Origin: Norana najaformis
Taxonomy: Eukaryota; Annelida; Clitellata; Crassiclitellata; Hormogastridae
Direction of reading: 5' to 3'
DNA length: 64,000 nt
Assembly (NCBI GenBank): GCA_964023275.1
Contig: OZ029929.1
Span: 310,001-374,000, forward strand
A model generated the notes under the pieces. It was given only the letters and a program-made list of their open reading frames with translations, was not told the DNA's origin and did not search any database. The position numbers were made by a program, and so were the translations under genes. This document shows, one piece after another, positions 11,025-22,174 of this stretch (within the stretch, counting starts at the first letter, position 1; each line of letters opens with the position of its first letter).

Positions 11025-13601
11025 ATGGATCCATTGTTCTTGGCGCGTTCGTTTGGCAACGTCTTCGTCGCCTGCATTGTCGCGTTGCTATGGCGACCGC
11101 CGGATGCCGCCGTCGGTACGTGCCTCGGGGTCACTCATTGCGACTGCGAAGTGCCCCCTGGCGGAGGCGATCCAATCATCAACTGCAAATCGAGGCAGCT
11201 GTCGGCTGTTCCGGTCTTCACTTCGAGCAGTAACCAGTACTCGGAGCTGACGCTCGCCGACAACAACATCCAGACCATCTCCGACCGGGCATTCGAAGGT
11301 CTCTACTTCACCCGACTGGATCTGTCCGGGAACCCGATCACCACCGTCTCGAACCTTGCCTTCAACGGGGTCGAGGCCGTCCTTAAGGAGCTCATCTTGT
11401 CTCTTGCCCCGACGGCAGATTTCCCCACAGTACCCATCTCCGGACTCCTGATGCTGGAGCTGCTGGAGGTGAGGAACTTCAGCAAGAACTCTCTTCCGAC
11501 AGATGCTCTTCTGAGAGTGACGACGCTTCAAGAACTACGGCTCGTGTCCGGTCAACTTAAGAACCTGACGAGCGAGACGTTCAAGGGCCAGCGAGCCAGT
11601 CTCAGGAAACTGAGTCTGACACAGAACCAGCTGGGTCAAGTGCCAACTTCTGCTCTGGCCCCTCTGCTCAGTCTCCAAGACCTCGACCTCTCAGCCAATC
11701 AGATCTCGCGGCTTCCGGCCAACGCGTTTTCTGGCTCCGCTTCTCTTCAGTCGATCGTTTTCGACTCCAATCCTCTGCAGGGCAACGTCGACCCCAGAGC
11801 GTTTGCTGACCTCACCCTGACCCTGCGATCCCTCTCTTTCCTCTCCTGCCAACTGGGAGACCGATCCCTCGAAGCGATCAGACCCCTCGAGCAACTGACG
11901 ACCTTGAATCTGCGCCAGAACAGCCTGACCAACATCCCGAACGACCTCTTCACCCATACGAACCTCCTGCACTATCTTATCCTCGACTCCAACCGACTGA
12001 CCTCCATCAACCGAGCCATCTTCCAGAACGTCTCCAGCTCCCTCCTGACCCTTGATCTTCGCGACAACCCCATCTCCAACGTCCCCTCGGACGCCTTCTC
12101 CACCCTTACCTCACTCGTGGAACTCGCCCTCGAAGGGGTGACCTCTCTACGACTATCCCCCGACATCTTCGCTCAGCAGAAGCGCTCTCTCAAGGTCCTG
12201 AACCTCGACCGCAGTGGAGTGGCCGACTCCGTCTGGCCAGCCATAACCCCTCTCAGCCTACTCGAGACCCTGACCTTGAGTTCGACGTCCCTGTCTTCCG
12301 TACCGGACTACGCGTTCCAGTACAACAATCACCTACAGACGATCGATCTGAGTTCGAACCAGATCAGTTCGATCACCCAGCTAACTCTGGTTGGCCTTGA
12401 GAACAGCCTGGTCAGTCTGAAGCTCAACAAAAACCCAATCACTACGCTGGACCACTGCGTCTTCCACGATATCAAATCCGTCGACTACACAAAGCTTGGG
12501 CTGACGGGGATCAAATTGCAGTGCGACTGCTCCCTTCGCTGGCTCTTCCTGAAGACGCAAGCCCTCGACCAGTTCAAACGGTCGGCGCTCAGGTGGAACT
12601 GTTCCAATGGAAAGATGCTGACACAGATGAGCGAATCCGACTTCGGATGCCCTTCAGTGACCGACGCGCCCTGCGTAACGCTTCAGCTACCGACAACTCC
12701 GATCATTCTTACCATCTCAGATAAGACTTCTGATACGATGAGGCTCAACTGGACGGTCGACCCTTCCATCGCATCTTCCATCCGCGGTTTTACCATCTCA
12801 CAAGAGTCGACAACCGATGGTAAAGTGCAGACGTTCGCGGTAGAGGGCACCTCGAGGGATTACACCCTCAGGGATCTAACGCCGTCGACCGGGTACAAGA
12901 TATGCGTTGTGATGGATGCCGGTCCGGGCTACAAGCGGGAGAACAAGTCTTGTGGGACTGGATGGACAATGGCTGGAATGGGTTCGTCGGGGTCAGGGGT
13001 TCCAGGCGAACTGTCCAAGGAGAGTCTGATAGGGATAATCGTTGGATCGGTCGTCGGGGGGATCGTTCTGATAGCAGGCGTCGTCATCGGCGTCGTCTTC
13101 TTCAGCCGCCATAAGAGGGACAAGGAGGAGCAGAAGGAGAGGGAGCTGCGTCGACAGAGCTCCAGAGAGACGGGGGCGGCTACGTTCGCCGCCTACTCAG
13201 CCGCTGCCAGCCGATTCTCTGAGCCCGATATGCCGCAAGTCGGACACGGATCGAAACGCTACACTCGCAATAATCAGACGAGACCCGGTTCCACTGGAAC
13301 ATCGTCGCCTCTGTACGACAACTTCACCCCAGGTCCTCGCCATGCGACGCCGAACGGGAGACCCGAGATCGCGAGGACCTTCAGCCGAGAGGAAACGGAT
13401 AAGATACTCACAATCCTCACCGCAATGCGAGCGTCCAACTCCAACGATCCACGATACGTAACCAAGCCCTACGCAACAGGGTACCAGAACACGTCCTTTG
13501 TAAACGACGAACGAAAGAACAGCGTAGCAGGGAACCACCATTATGACGTCATACCAGGAGAACAAGACTATTACAACGAACCGCTCGATTCGGTCGTCTG
13601 A
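11025..13601 (+). CDS. LRR and fibronectin III single-pass membrane receptor, complete in one exon
   Basis: An 858-residue protein starting MDPLFLARSF. An ATG 60 bases upstream in frame also exists, but 11025 is preferred: a signal-peptide-like core (residues 11-24) follows it, and a pyrimidine tract plus CAG just before it looks like a 5'UTR splice acceptor. Domains: Cys-containing LRR N-cap (about 31-52), some 16 leucine-rich repeats (about 58-495), LRR C-cap beginning CDCSLRWLF (about 498-546), one FN3 domain (about 555-652), one membrane helix (about 668-693), and a 165-residue cytoplasmic tail. The tail starts with basic residues and carries tyrosine motifs YDNF (Y763), YDVIP (Y840), YYNEP (Y849/Y850) and a terminal DSVV fitting a class I PDZ ligand. 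Several N-x-S/T sequons lie outside the membrane. The architecture matches neuronal LRR adhesion receptors (LRFN or AMIGO-like groups in general), probably at the cell surface. The ortholog is not assigned. It is the most GC-rich coding block in the window. Confidence 0.95.
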   Translation: MDPLFLARSFGNVFVACIVALLWRPPDAAVGTCLGVTHCDCEVPPGGGDPIINCKSRQLSAVPVFTSSSNQYSELTLADNNIQTISDRAFEGLYFTRLDLSGNPITTVSNLAFNGVEAVLKELILSLAPTADFPTVPISGLLMLELLEVRNFSKNSLPTDALLRVTTLQELRLVSGQLKNLTSETFKGQRASLRKLSLTQNQLGQVPTSALAPLLSLQDLDLSANQISRLPANAFSGSASLQSIVFDSNPLQGNVDPRAFADLTLTLRSLSFLSCQLGDRSLEAIRPLEQLTTLNLRQNSLTNIPNDLFTHTNLLHYLILDSNRLTSINRAIFQNVSSSLLTLDLRDNPISNVPSDAFSTLTSLVELALEGVTSLRLSPDIFAQQKRSLKVLNLDRSGVADSVWPAITPLSLLETLTLSSTSLSSVPDYAFQYNNHLQTIDLSSNQISSITQLTLVGLENSLVSLKLNKNPITTLDHCVFHDIKSVDYTKLGLTGIKLQCDCSLRWLFLKTQALDQFKRSALRWNCSNGKMLTQMSESDFGCPSVTDAPCVTLQLPTTPIILTISDKTSDTMRLNWTVDPSIASSIRGFTISQESTTDGKVQTFAVEGTSRDYTLRDLTPSTGYKICVVMDAGPGYKRENKSCGTGWTMAGMGSSGSGVPGELSKESLIGIIVGSVVGGIVLIAGVVIGVVFFSRHKRDKEEQKERELRRQSSRETGAATFAAYSAAASRFSEPDMPQVGHGSKRYTRNNQTRPGSTGTSSPLYDNFTPGPRHATPNGRPEIARTFSREETDKILTILTAMRASNSNDPRYVTKPYATGYQNTSFVNDERKNSVAGNHHYDVIPGEQDYYNEPLDSVV

Positions 13602-14521
13602 TTGCGACTAGATTTTCGTCAGAACGATGAAACTGGTTTCGGAAAAGTTTCAAAAACCGACGATATTCAAAATGCAGCATTTCGGAAACTGGTTTCCAGC
13701 GGGAGCCGGTGAAACCAACTTGGGTTCCGGTTGTGTTAGATTCGCTGTACACGGCGCTGTTGACCCTTATTATCGCTCAACGGCGTCAACTTCTTAAAAT
13801 GGAGGAATGTTGGGTAACACCGGGTTAGAATATTGTAAGAAACAGCTGCGTTTAAGATTGAGATGTAATATACCTCGTAGCTTTAACATTTCGTTCTTCA
13901 GAAGAAAGAAGATCGTCAAGTATCAAAGGTTTCGCGAGATTCAACTGTAGAAGCTGTTTTAGATATAGACTGTAACAATGTATTACTCGCCAAAAGCATT
14001 TCAGACAGTATGTAGGCATAAAGTAAAGCCGACATTTGATCAAAATGTCGCAAGGAAGGCTTCGTTAAACAGCAGTCGTTAAACAGTGCACAACTACACG
14101 CTCAATCCTTGCGGTGCCTTGAATTTAATGACGTGAGGCTTATGAATAGATGCGCTATATTAATCGACATCGCGATCTGCCATCATTAATACTCAGTTTC
14201 ATTTGCACTGTAACATTTCCACCTCAGTTTTGCTAACTTCTTTCTTAGAAATTTTCTCGTACAATTGACGAGACTTTGAATTGATTGCAACTTTGTAAAC
14301 GGCATTAAACTCCAGTTCTTAAAACTTCAAACACTATCAGTTAATACGCATAAATTCTGTTGTTTCACTGCAATGTTTGACTTTAAGTGTTTAAGTTAAA
14401 CCCAAATTGAGAGAAAACAAAGATGATCAGTAAATGCGAAGGTAAAAGAACAACCTTTTAGTCGATGATACAAAAATTGAACAAGTCTACCAGTTCTGTT
14501 ATCTTCGAAGTTTAGTATCAG
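13602..14521 (+). other. 3' flank / probable 3'UTR of the LRR gene
   Basis: AT-rich with no repeats recognised. ATTAAA occurs near 14302 but no strong polyadenylation context was found. Confidence 0.4.
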
Positions 14522-15664
14522 ATGACTGCAGATGCAGTGCCGAGATCAAGAGAGGAACAGCACTGGGAAAAGAAGCACTCTGGAAGAGACTCCTCCTCCT
14601 CCACATTCTCGAACTCTGTTGTTGCTTCGAAGGCTTCGCTTTCAGACAAGCAACAGAAACAACAGCGACAACAACAACTGTTGGTCGGAGCAACAACGAT
14701 GACAGTCAGTCACGTGGATAGAGAGAAGGCAACATTGAGAGATGAGGAGACAAGGAAGAGCGTCGAAGAGCAAAAGAAGCCGCATTCAGCTGCTGGAGCG
14801 AAGACCACAGGACAGACGAATGCCAAGGAAACAGCGGCGCTCAGGCAAGAACGCGACCAAGAGAACTGTCGTCTTGGAAACGGCGCTGATGTCATGGCCC
14901 GCGTTCCCATGACAACGGCCTCTGTCAAGAAATGTCTAGAGGACAGTAGACTTGGACCAGTTGATGCCAAGATGTCGCTGAAGACACCCGAGGCTGAGAA
15001 AATTGCGGAGAATGAGTTGAATGTCGCACAGTGGAAGAAGCAGAAGGAGAAAGATGGCAAATATGAGTCACGTGAGAGGTCAGACAAAGGTCAGGGGCTA
15101 ATGCCCCTTGGAAGAACTCGAAACGACGGAGTTATTCGCTCTGCTTCAGTCACTCCCGCTGCTTCTGTCTCTGCTTCTCCCTCTGCCACTGTCGCTCCCT
15201 TCGTAACTGCGGCTGTCGCTCCCTCACCCTCTCTCTCTCCGTCTATCTCTCAGTCAGCCTCTGTACCGCCATCTTCCTCTGTCAGTCCGTCTCTTCCTGT
15301 TCTTCCTTCTACCTCTTCATCCTCTTCTTCCTCCGTCGCTCTGACGAGTCTGAGGGGAGATCAGCAAACGACGAGCGATGAGGAAAAGAGGAAGATGTTC
15401 TCCCTGACCGACGACGAAAAGAACTCTTCTCGTTTCCAGCAGACACACCAAAACATTTCTTCGCCATCATCATTACAGTCATCAGCATCGGCATCGCCAG
15501 CTGCTGCTGCTGCTTCTTCGATGCTCTTGGAAACGACGGACTATGGCAAAGCAGATGGAAAGTCATCGGCTGCAGCTGAGGCAGCTGAAGACTTGTCGAC
15601 GAAGAAGACTGAATCGCAGATGCGAAGCTTTCATTCCAGTTTACACCCATACATCGTTTTCTGA
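14522..15664 (+). CDS. Ser/Ala-rich disordered protein exon, hypothetical
   Basis: A 380-codon open frame ending in TGA before a retroposon tail. The product is low complexity: a Gln run (residues about 44-52), a charged Lys/Glu/Arg central part (about 65-195), a Ser/Pro/Ala/Val-rich block (about 205-285) and further Ser/Ala runs. No domain, signal peptide or membrane segment is seen. The ATG directly follows ...GTATCAG, so it may be an internal exon entered from an acceptor rather than a true start. Length without stops on this strand is unusual for the neighbourhood, but codon-biased simple sequence could keep a frame open by chance. Same strand as the LRR gene, 920 bp downstream. Confidence 0.4.
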   Translation: MTADAVPRSREEQHWEKKHSGRDSSSSTFSNSVVASKASLSDKQQKQQRQQQLLVGATTMTVSHVDREKATLRDEETRKSVEEQKKPHSAAGAKTTGQTNAKETAALRQERDQENCRLGNGADVMARVPMTTASVKKCLEDSRLGPVDAKMSLKTPEAEKIAENELNVAQWKKQKEKDGKYESRERSDKGQGLMPLGRTRNDGVIRSASVTPAASVSASPSATVAPFVTAAVAPSPSLSPSISQSASVPPSSSVSPSLPVLPSTSSSSSSSVALTSLRGDQQTTSDEEKRKMFSLTDDEKNSSRFQQTHQNISSPSSLQSSASASPAAAAASSMLLETTDYGKADGKSSAAAEAAEDLSTKKTESQMRSFHSSLHPYIVF

Positions 15665-15694
15665 ACGATCAACGGCGAACGCCTCTGATGAGTT

Positions 15695-15748
15695 ACCTGG
15701 AAGTGGCGCTTTATAAATTTCTGATTACGATTACGAAACGGCTGAAGC
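15695..15748 (+). mobile_element. LINE/SINE 3' tail scrap
   Basis: GTGGCGCTTTATAAATTTC followed by the simple tail TGATTACGATTACG. Confidence 0.6.
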
Positions 15749-15789
15749 GCACTGTTCTCTCTGACAAGGAATGACTTACGTCCACAGGG

Positions 15790-15930
15790 TCGTCTTCTTC
15801 TTCCTCTTCTTCATGTTATTCCTCTTCCTGCCATCCTCCTCCTCTTTCTCCTCCTCCCCCTCCTCCTCTTTCTTCTTCTTCTCCTCCTTTTTCTCCTCCT
15901 ATTCCTCTTCCGGCTCCTCCTGTTTCTCTT
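15790..15930. repeat. Pyrimidine-rich CTC/TTC tract
   Basis: Polypyrimidine (TCC, TTC) repeats. The Ser/Phe-rich frames through it are by-products. Confidence 0.85.
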
Positions 15931-15975
15931 TTCGGACGGTGAACGAGAAGCCATTGGCTCTGTGCCAAAGGCTGC

Positions 15976-16222
15976 TCGTCTGTGTCTGTCTGTATATCTA
16001 TGTCTTTCTCTTTCTGTGTGTGTGTTTCTGTCTGTCTGTGTCTCTCTTGCTGTCTGTGTCTTTCTGTATGCCTGCTTGTGTGTCTGTCTGCGTGTCTGTG
16101 TGACTGTCTGTCGGTCTGTGTCTGCCTGTCTGTCTGCTGTCTGTATGTCGGTCTGTCTGTGTGTCTGTCTGCTGTCTGTGTGTCTGTCTGTGTGTCTGTC
16201 TGCGTGTCTGTGTGTCTGTCTG
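15976..16222. repeat. TGTC microsatellite
   Basis: About 250 bp of degenerate (TGTC)n with TGTG variants, open on both strands. Confidence 0.9.
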
Positions 16223-16224
16223 AA

Positions 16225-16740
16225 AAGGAGAAGAAGAAAGATGTTGCAGTCATTTTATTCAAGACTTGCTTGAAGCAACTTCGATGTGGAATGATGCGTC
16301 GTTGACTGTGTCGCATAAGCCATCCCCTATAGTAGCAACAGACGACTGCATCTCCTATGGATAAGACACCTAAAGGGTTACGGTTGGGCAGTCAACCCTG
16401 CAATGAAGTCGACCATAGACGTCGCTTGGGCTTTGCACCTTTAGACGGGCGTGGGGCTGTGGGTACAGCGCTGGCAGGTGCAGTGAAGGTAGCAACGCTT
16501 CTACTGTTCGTTTAACTGAGTCGTGACTTCTCATGGAATCTCATGAAATCTGGTGCCAGCTGACAGAGTTGCTCGTTTCGAGGCCTGTGTGAGACCAATA
16601 CAAGGTGGGATGTTGCAAAATATCCTCTCGTTGCATCTCTATTGTTGCGTTGGTTCCTCAAATTAATCCTTTAAGACCAAATTAACCCTTTATTTCTATT
16701 GTCAGGTCATCATGAAGCGGTGCTGTACAGAGTTCTAATT
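16225..16740. other. No gene recognised
   Basis: Ordinary sequence with no supported feature. Confidence 0.45.
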
Positions 16741-16757
16741 CTAATTTATATTGTAAT

Positions 16758-16815
16758 TATAATCGAAGACTTATATAGCGCTTCTTTAACAGAGACTCTT
16801 CAGAGGCGCTTTTGC
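16758..16815 (-). mobile_element. Retroposon tail scrap
   Basis: Antisense tail TTATATAGCGCTTCTTTAAC followed by AGAGACTCTTCAGAGGCGC. Confidence 0.5.
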
Positions 16816-16837
16816 AGTCACAGCGAGCCTGGAAGGA

Positions 16838-16925
16838 GCAGCAGGAGGAGGAGAAGGAGGAGGAGGAGGAAGAGAAGGAGGAGGAGGAGGAGGAGGAAGA
16901 GAAGGAGGAGGAGGAGAAGGAGAAG
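16838..16925. repeat. (GGA)n microsatellite
   Basis: About 28 GGA/GAA trinucleotides. Poly-Arg and poly-Pro frames are by-products. Confidence 0.95.
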
Positions 16926-17079
16926 GGGTTTTGGTCGGACGCTTTCGCATATGGATAAGAGTCTGGTTAGAATAGTTCATATGCAATCGCACGTGTTTTA
17001 AAAGCCCAGTACATCGAATTCTGATTTGTGTTCCTTCTGTCGGTGTGAATGCAGTCGGTATGTCGTTAATTTGTATGTA

Positions 17080-17175
17080 TGCATCCATGCATGTGTCTGT
17101 CTGTGCGTCTGTCTGTGCGTCCATCTGTCTGTCTGTCTGTGTCTGTCTGTCTGTATACGTATATCCGTATGTGTG
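17080..17175. repeat. TGTC / TGCA microsatellite
   Basis: Short (TGTC)n with TGCG variants. Confidence 0.85.
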
Positions 17176-17539
17176 TTTCAGGACACTTATCATGGCTCAT
17201 TTTGTGCCTTACAAAAGCGCTAAGTAAAATTGTTAGCAACTTAGCAAGTCATGTTTTCAGCTTTAGAGGGCTTCGCCTCTGACTCCTTTGGTGCTTTGCC
17301 CCATACCCCGTTATAGGCTCGCGCCCCGTTTTCACCTTTGTTTGCTCCCCAATCTTCACAGCGGACCAGTGCCAATAAAATTTCAGGAACTGAAGATCTC
17401 AAAAAATCATTCTTTTACTGAAATTTGCAAAACCCCCATATTGCTGATGTTGGGGTCCCGTGTCCAGAACCTTCGGGGTCGTCCACTGCCAGCTCAAGAG
17501 CCGAAGAGCGTGATTAAGCAGTGTGTGTCGAAGGCTCTT

Positions 17540-17645
17540 TAGTTATAGTTGTAGTGGTTCCTCAGTTTAACGACATCTTATGGCATCAAAGGCCGTTGAC
17601 GTCGCCCTCTTCCTTTATCCAGGCTTGGGACTGGCACCACCAGGG
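17540..17645 (+). repeat. About 105-bp dispersed repeat (AACGACATCTTATGG)
   Basis: Contains AACGACATCTTATGGCATC, then AAAGGCCGTTGACGTCGCCC and a GGCTTGG-ACTGGCAC end. Same element at 28965-29065 (+) and 47895-47995 (-). Confidence 0.7.
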
Positions 17646-18299
17646 TGAGGCAGTGGCAGAGTTTCTTCTTTAACTACACAAAAAAAACCAGAGAGGTCAG
17701 CGTTTTTTACTGGATAAATAGAGCTGCCTATCGATTAGCAACATTGAATATAGGCATCGTTCCATTTTTCACTTTCCCTTCTTACGTTTAAGTAGTTTTA
17801 TGTCACAATTTTTGCAAGTGAAAATGGGGCTTCACCTGAAGAAAATGCTTTGAACATGTGTGCAAGCGAGTGGGTAATTCTATTGCGATCTTTCTGTCGA
17901 AAACAGCCTGGCGCTTATTGAAAATGTTTCCTTTACATTCGCTAGATGGCAAAACGGGTTTTAAAAGCTCCTTGGATTAAATTCTGGCATTCGTCTCAGA
18001 GTCCTTTACACGTGTTGACCACTCCTTCAGGTTCTTTCTGTCTGTATGTCTCGCTGTCTCTGTGCTTGTCCGTCTCTTTGTCTGTGTTGATGGCGGATTA
18101 GGCAGCGGGAACGTGGGCTGATTGCAGGTGCGAAAGACTGGTGGCGGTTTTTCTAAATTTAGTACGCTTGAATAATTCCCTGTATGCATATTTAAATTAA
18201 ATCATGTATCTTACTTTCTGCCCATTCCACAAAGCACCTGTGTTCAGATTTCGATATGCGTGTGGCGATGCCAGCTGCGTAATGTAATGCATCTGCACC

Positions 18300-18545
18300 C
18301 TTGCAATAGTTTTTCCATCTTTCCCTTTTCTATCCTTCTGATCGAATTCCGAACACCAGCCACCATTGCCCTCTACGTGCCTGCCTGCCTGACTCTTGGA
18401 TTTTAACCTGGAACCGAACCCCGATGTTTCTACAGCGCCCAACGAAAGTTAAGCCTAAGGAACCAGCTTATTCACGCGCTCAGTCAAAACAAAATCGACA
18501 GGCAGGAAGGGGTTTCGAGGTCAGGATCCAAGAGTCAGACACTCA
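18300..18545. mobile_element. Two LINE 3'UTR tails in head-to-head inverted arrangement
   Basis: Plus-strand UTR sequence to ACCTGGAACCGAACCCC (18404-18421) is followed at once by an antisense tail (TTTCTACAGCGCCCAACG to CCAAGAGTCAG). The two halves share about 35 bp in inverted orientation, giving a fold-back. Confidence 0.75.
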
Positions 18546-18706
18546 ATGTAATCTATGCGATCTGCTTCATTGACAGTCCACCCCACAGCGTCTCTGCTTT
18601 AAGATTTTGATGTACATTGACGACGACAGTTGGCTAATTAATGCATCTGACTATTTCTGTCCTGCCAATGAATTATCAATGATGTCGTCACTCATAAGGA
18701 TTCTGT

Positions 18707-18826
18707 ATGTAAGTACGTATGTAAGTACGTATGTATGTAAGTATGTATGTACGCACGTGCGTATGCATGTACTTATGTATATATGTACGCATGTATGTAT
18801 GTATGTATGAATGTATGTATGTGTTC
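18707..18826. repeat. TATG microsatellite
   Basis: Degenerate (TATG)n with TACG variants inside an array unit. Equivalent TATG tracts occur at 20415-20490 and 24905-24955. Confidence 0.9.
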
Positions 18827-21749
18827 CCTTTCCAGTGGACTAGTTATGATTACATACTACTGTTGCATTTGTGTCACATAAATTTCCAAAACCAGCGGAT
18901 ACTGTAATCTATGAAATTGCCCTGCATGAAGTTTTCCAAAAAGAGGTGTCAATCCAGAGCCCATATTTAGTGAACGCATTTTCTCTCTTCTTATAAAATT
19001 ACTTCAGGTAATGTATGCCCCAAGTTTTATAAATTTATTTACGAAAAAACGGGGTTTGACTCGAAGAGAGACTTCTGCACAAGTGAAGCCATAATTATTT
19101 TACGATTGCTGTGGTAATTGCACGCATGCGTTTTTGAAAATGTTTCATTTGTATTCGCTAGGTGGCAGCGCAGATTGAAAAAGCGTCAGATCAAATCGCG
19201 CGGTGGTTACACGACTTCCATGCACGTGTTGGCCACTCCTTTACAATCTGTATGTCTGCATTTCTGTTTGTCTCTGTGTTTTTTTCGTCTGTCTAATGCA
19301 CAAGGCATCAACCGACGGTGCTCGTGAAAAAGCTAGTGCTCTGCGCTTGGCTTTTAACTAAACAGTAATCGGGTCAGTATCCAGAAGATATAAATCCATG
19401 TAAAACCATAATTAATTTGCTATCGTTTTCGTAAATAGAGGAGTCTGTTGAAACTATTTTCATTTGCATTTGCACAGTTTTTAAAAGCCCGATTTCTGTG
19501 ATATGTTGTATGACTCCATGGAGAGACAGTCAGCCGGCTTTGGTGGATGGTGTTTGGAAAAGAACCGGAAAGTGAGCTAAGGGGAAGAGGAGGGCTCAGG
19601 ATTGGATTTGTGGAAGAGGAGTGAACACGTCTTTCCCTTTACCACTTTCGCTTCTTATGAAATTAATTGATTTTATGTTCCAATGTTTTACTCATAAAAT
19701 CAGGGTTTAACCCGAAGAAATATCTTTTAAATTAAGTACAACTGAAACTGTGAAAATAAAACTGGGTACATTTACATTAACCCTAACTTCTCCTCTTCCT
19801 CTTGTCTCTCTGGTCTTCTTGAAACCGGACCTGGTTCTTGACATGGCGTCTTTGGACAACCCCATTGACTTGACACAGCGCTCGTGAATAAGCTAGTGCC
19901 CTGCGCTTGGTTTTTATGTAGTGCTTTAGAAATTTCGAGTTTACGATCATAATTTATTACGAGTACAGTGGCGGTTGTAAATGTTTCATTCGCATTCGCT
20001 AGGTGGCAGCAGTTTGAAAGCGACCCATTAGATCAAATTCTGGCAATCTTTACCCGAATCCGGTGCACGTATTGACCACTAGTTTACATTGTTTCTGTGC
20101 CTGGATGTCTGCCTGTCTCTGTGCATGTCTTCCTGTTTGTCTGTGTGTATGGTGCATTATGCAGCTGGAACGTCTAAGCCGTTTTCAGGTGCAAAGGTCT
20201 TGTTGGCTGTACTTCTAAATTTACTAAATTTTCCCTTAGCATGTAATCTATCTACGTGATCTGCTTCACTGACCGTCCATCCCACAGAACCTGTGTTTTA
20301 AGATTTTGATGTGCATCTGGCGATGACAGCTGAGTAATCAATGCACCCGACTATTTCACGAGCTTTGTCACCTGTTTCTGACTACTCGTCCATTCGTGGC
20401 GATTTGTTTTGCATATGTATGTGTGTATGTGTATGTATGTATGTATGTATGTGTGTATGTATGTATGTATGTGTATGTATGTATGCACGTGTACCCTTTC
20501 CCGTGGCCTAGTTATTATTGCGTCACATTTCCCAAAAAACAGTGGATAGTGCAATGTAATATAGAGTAATTCTTGTAGAAGGCGCAGCACGAAATCTGTG
20601 TAAGGAAGACCAGCCTATTTACTTTCAAAAAAGAGGTGTCTATCCAGAACCCATATTTAGTGAACATTTTCACTTTCTCTTGTGTTATAAAATTACTTTT
20701 GCTAATTTTATGACACAATTTTTATTTATAAAAAATGTGATTTGACTCAAAGAGAGACACCTGCACAAGTAAAGCCTTTATTATTTTACGATCGCTGTCG
20801 TAATTAAACGGGTAAGATATTGAAAATGTTTCATTTGCATTCGCTAGGTGGCAGCACAGTTTTGAAAAAGACCATTAGATCAAATCGCGCTCTGGAAACA
20901 CGACTTCCATACACGTGTTGACCACTCCTTTACATTCTACATGTCTGCATGTCTGTTTGTCTCTGTGTTTATCCGTCTGTCTGTCGTCTTGATTTGGGTC
21001 GGATTAGGCAGGTCACACGTGTGCTGCATCTAGGTGCGATTACACTTGTTGGCGCCATTTCTAAATTTAGTAAGCTTAGGTTCTCGGTTTGCATATAATT
21101 CTGTCGTTTGATGCCCATCCTACAGCGCATCTGCTCTCAGCTTTTGGCGCGAGTCCGCCAAAGCCAGGTGCGTTATACACCGGCCTACATACACTAATTT
21201 TACCGCTCTGTCTCAGTTGGATGACCGCCGATCAGTTTTTAAGTGAGGGGGTAGTCTAAAGCAGTGGGAGATATGCAAATGTAAATGTAAACTTTCGAAA
21301 TTTTTCAGCGCCACACAAAAGCCGAGTCAGGGAGACCAAAACAGACCCAATGAGAGAAGCGAAATGTATGAGGAAGATGCATATTTGTTGTGGGTGGTCT
21401 CATCAGTAAAGTAACATTTCCCACATATGAGATATAGGGGAGGGCTCATTTCCTTTTATTTAGACCCTTGATCCGGCAGTGGACGAATCCCAAGGTCCTG
21501 GACACGGGGCCAGTGCATTGCAGGACTTGCCGTTTACCTTTCAGCTAGGTGGCAGCACAGTTTCGAAAAAGACCATTAGATCAAATCGCGCGCTGGTAAC
21601 ACCACTTCCATACACGTGTTGACCACTCATTTATATTCTACATGTCTGCATATCTTTTTGTCTCTGTGCATATCCGTCTGTGTGTCTGTGTTGGTGCAGA
21701 TTAAGCGCGTATCCTGTATGCATGTGCGAATAGACCTTTTGGCGGTTGG

Positions 21750-22137
21750 AGAAAATGATTTGTTGTATGTAATCAACACCTTGGTTAGTGATTCCCAAAT
21801 ATTTCTCCACTGCTGCATATTTGAACTTGCTTTCTTACATCCTTCAACCCAAATGCAGTTTCATGTGTGGAGTTTTGTGCTTGCCAGGATTGTATCCTCA
21901 GAACCACACTTATAATACCAGATCAAAGGGTAATTATCATACAAGTTTTGCCCGTACAAACACTCGTCTATTTTCTATTAAATGCGTTATGGAACAATTT
22001 ATCTCATGATATTCGTATTCTGCCCAATATAAAATTATTTAAACATTATATACGCGCATATTTGAATGAACTCAATAAGTGAATTCATGTGAATTAATTC
22101 ATTTTTGTTCTTGTTACAAAGGGTTAGGGTTAGGGTT
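21750..22137 (+). mobile_element. LINE C-terminal remnant ending in a TTAGGG tract
   Basis: Plus-strand frames encode HTYNTRSKGNYHTSFARTN then, after a frameshift, LWNNLSHDIRILPNIKLFK. This is the YNTR...R-T...WN-L-x-x-x-I...LFK-x-L pattern of non-LTR retrotransposon C-termini. A stop, about 45 bp of UTR and GGGTTAGGGTTAGGGTT (22121-22137) follow. It interrupts an array unit near 21750 and is 5'-truncated and frameshifted. Confidence 0.75.
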
Positions 22138-22174
22138 GCGTGCAGGACACCAGAATCAAACCGACGACGACGAA

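Noticed and set aside
15816-16316. 166-codon minus-strand frame rich in Thr/Asp/Gln/Arg
   Set aside because: Translation of a TGTC/ACAG microsatellite and a pyrimidine tract.
17260-17290. Hairpin AGAGGGCTTCGCCTCT as a terminator or transposon end
   Set aside because: Single short hairpin without a second end or target duplication.
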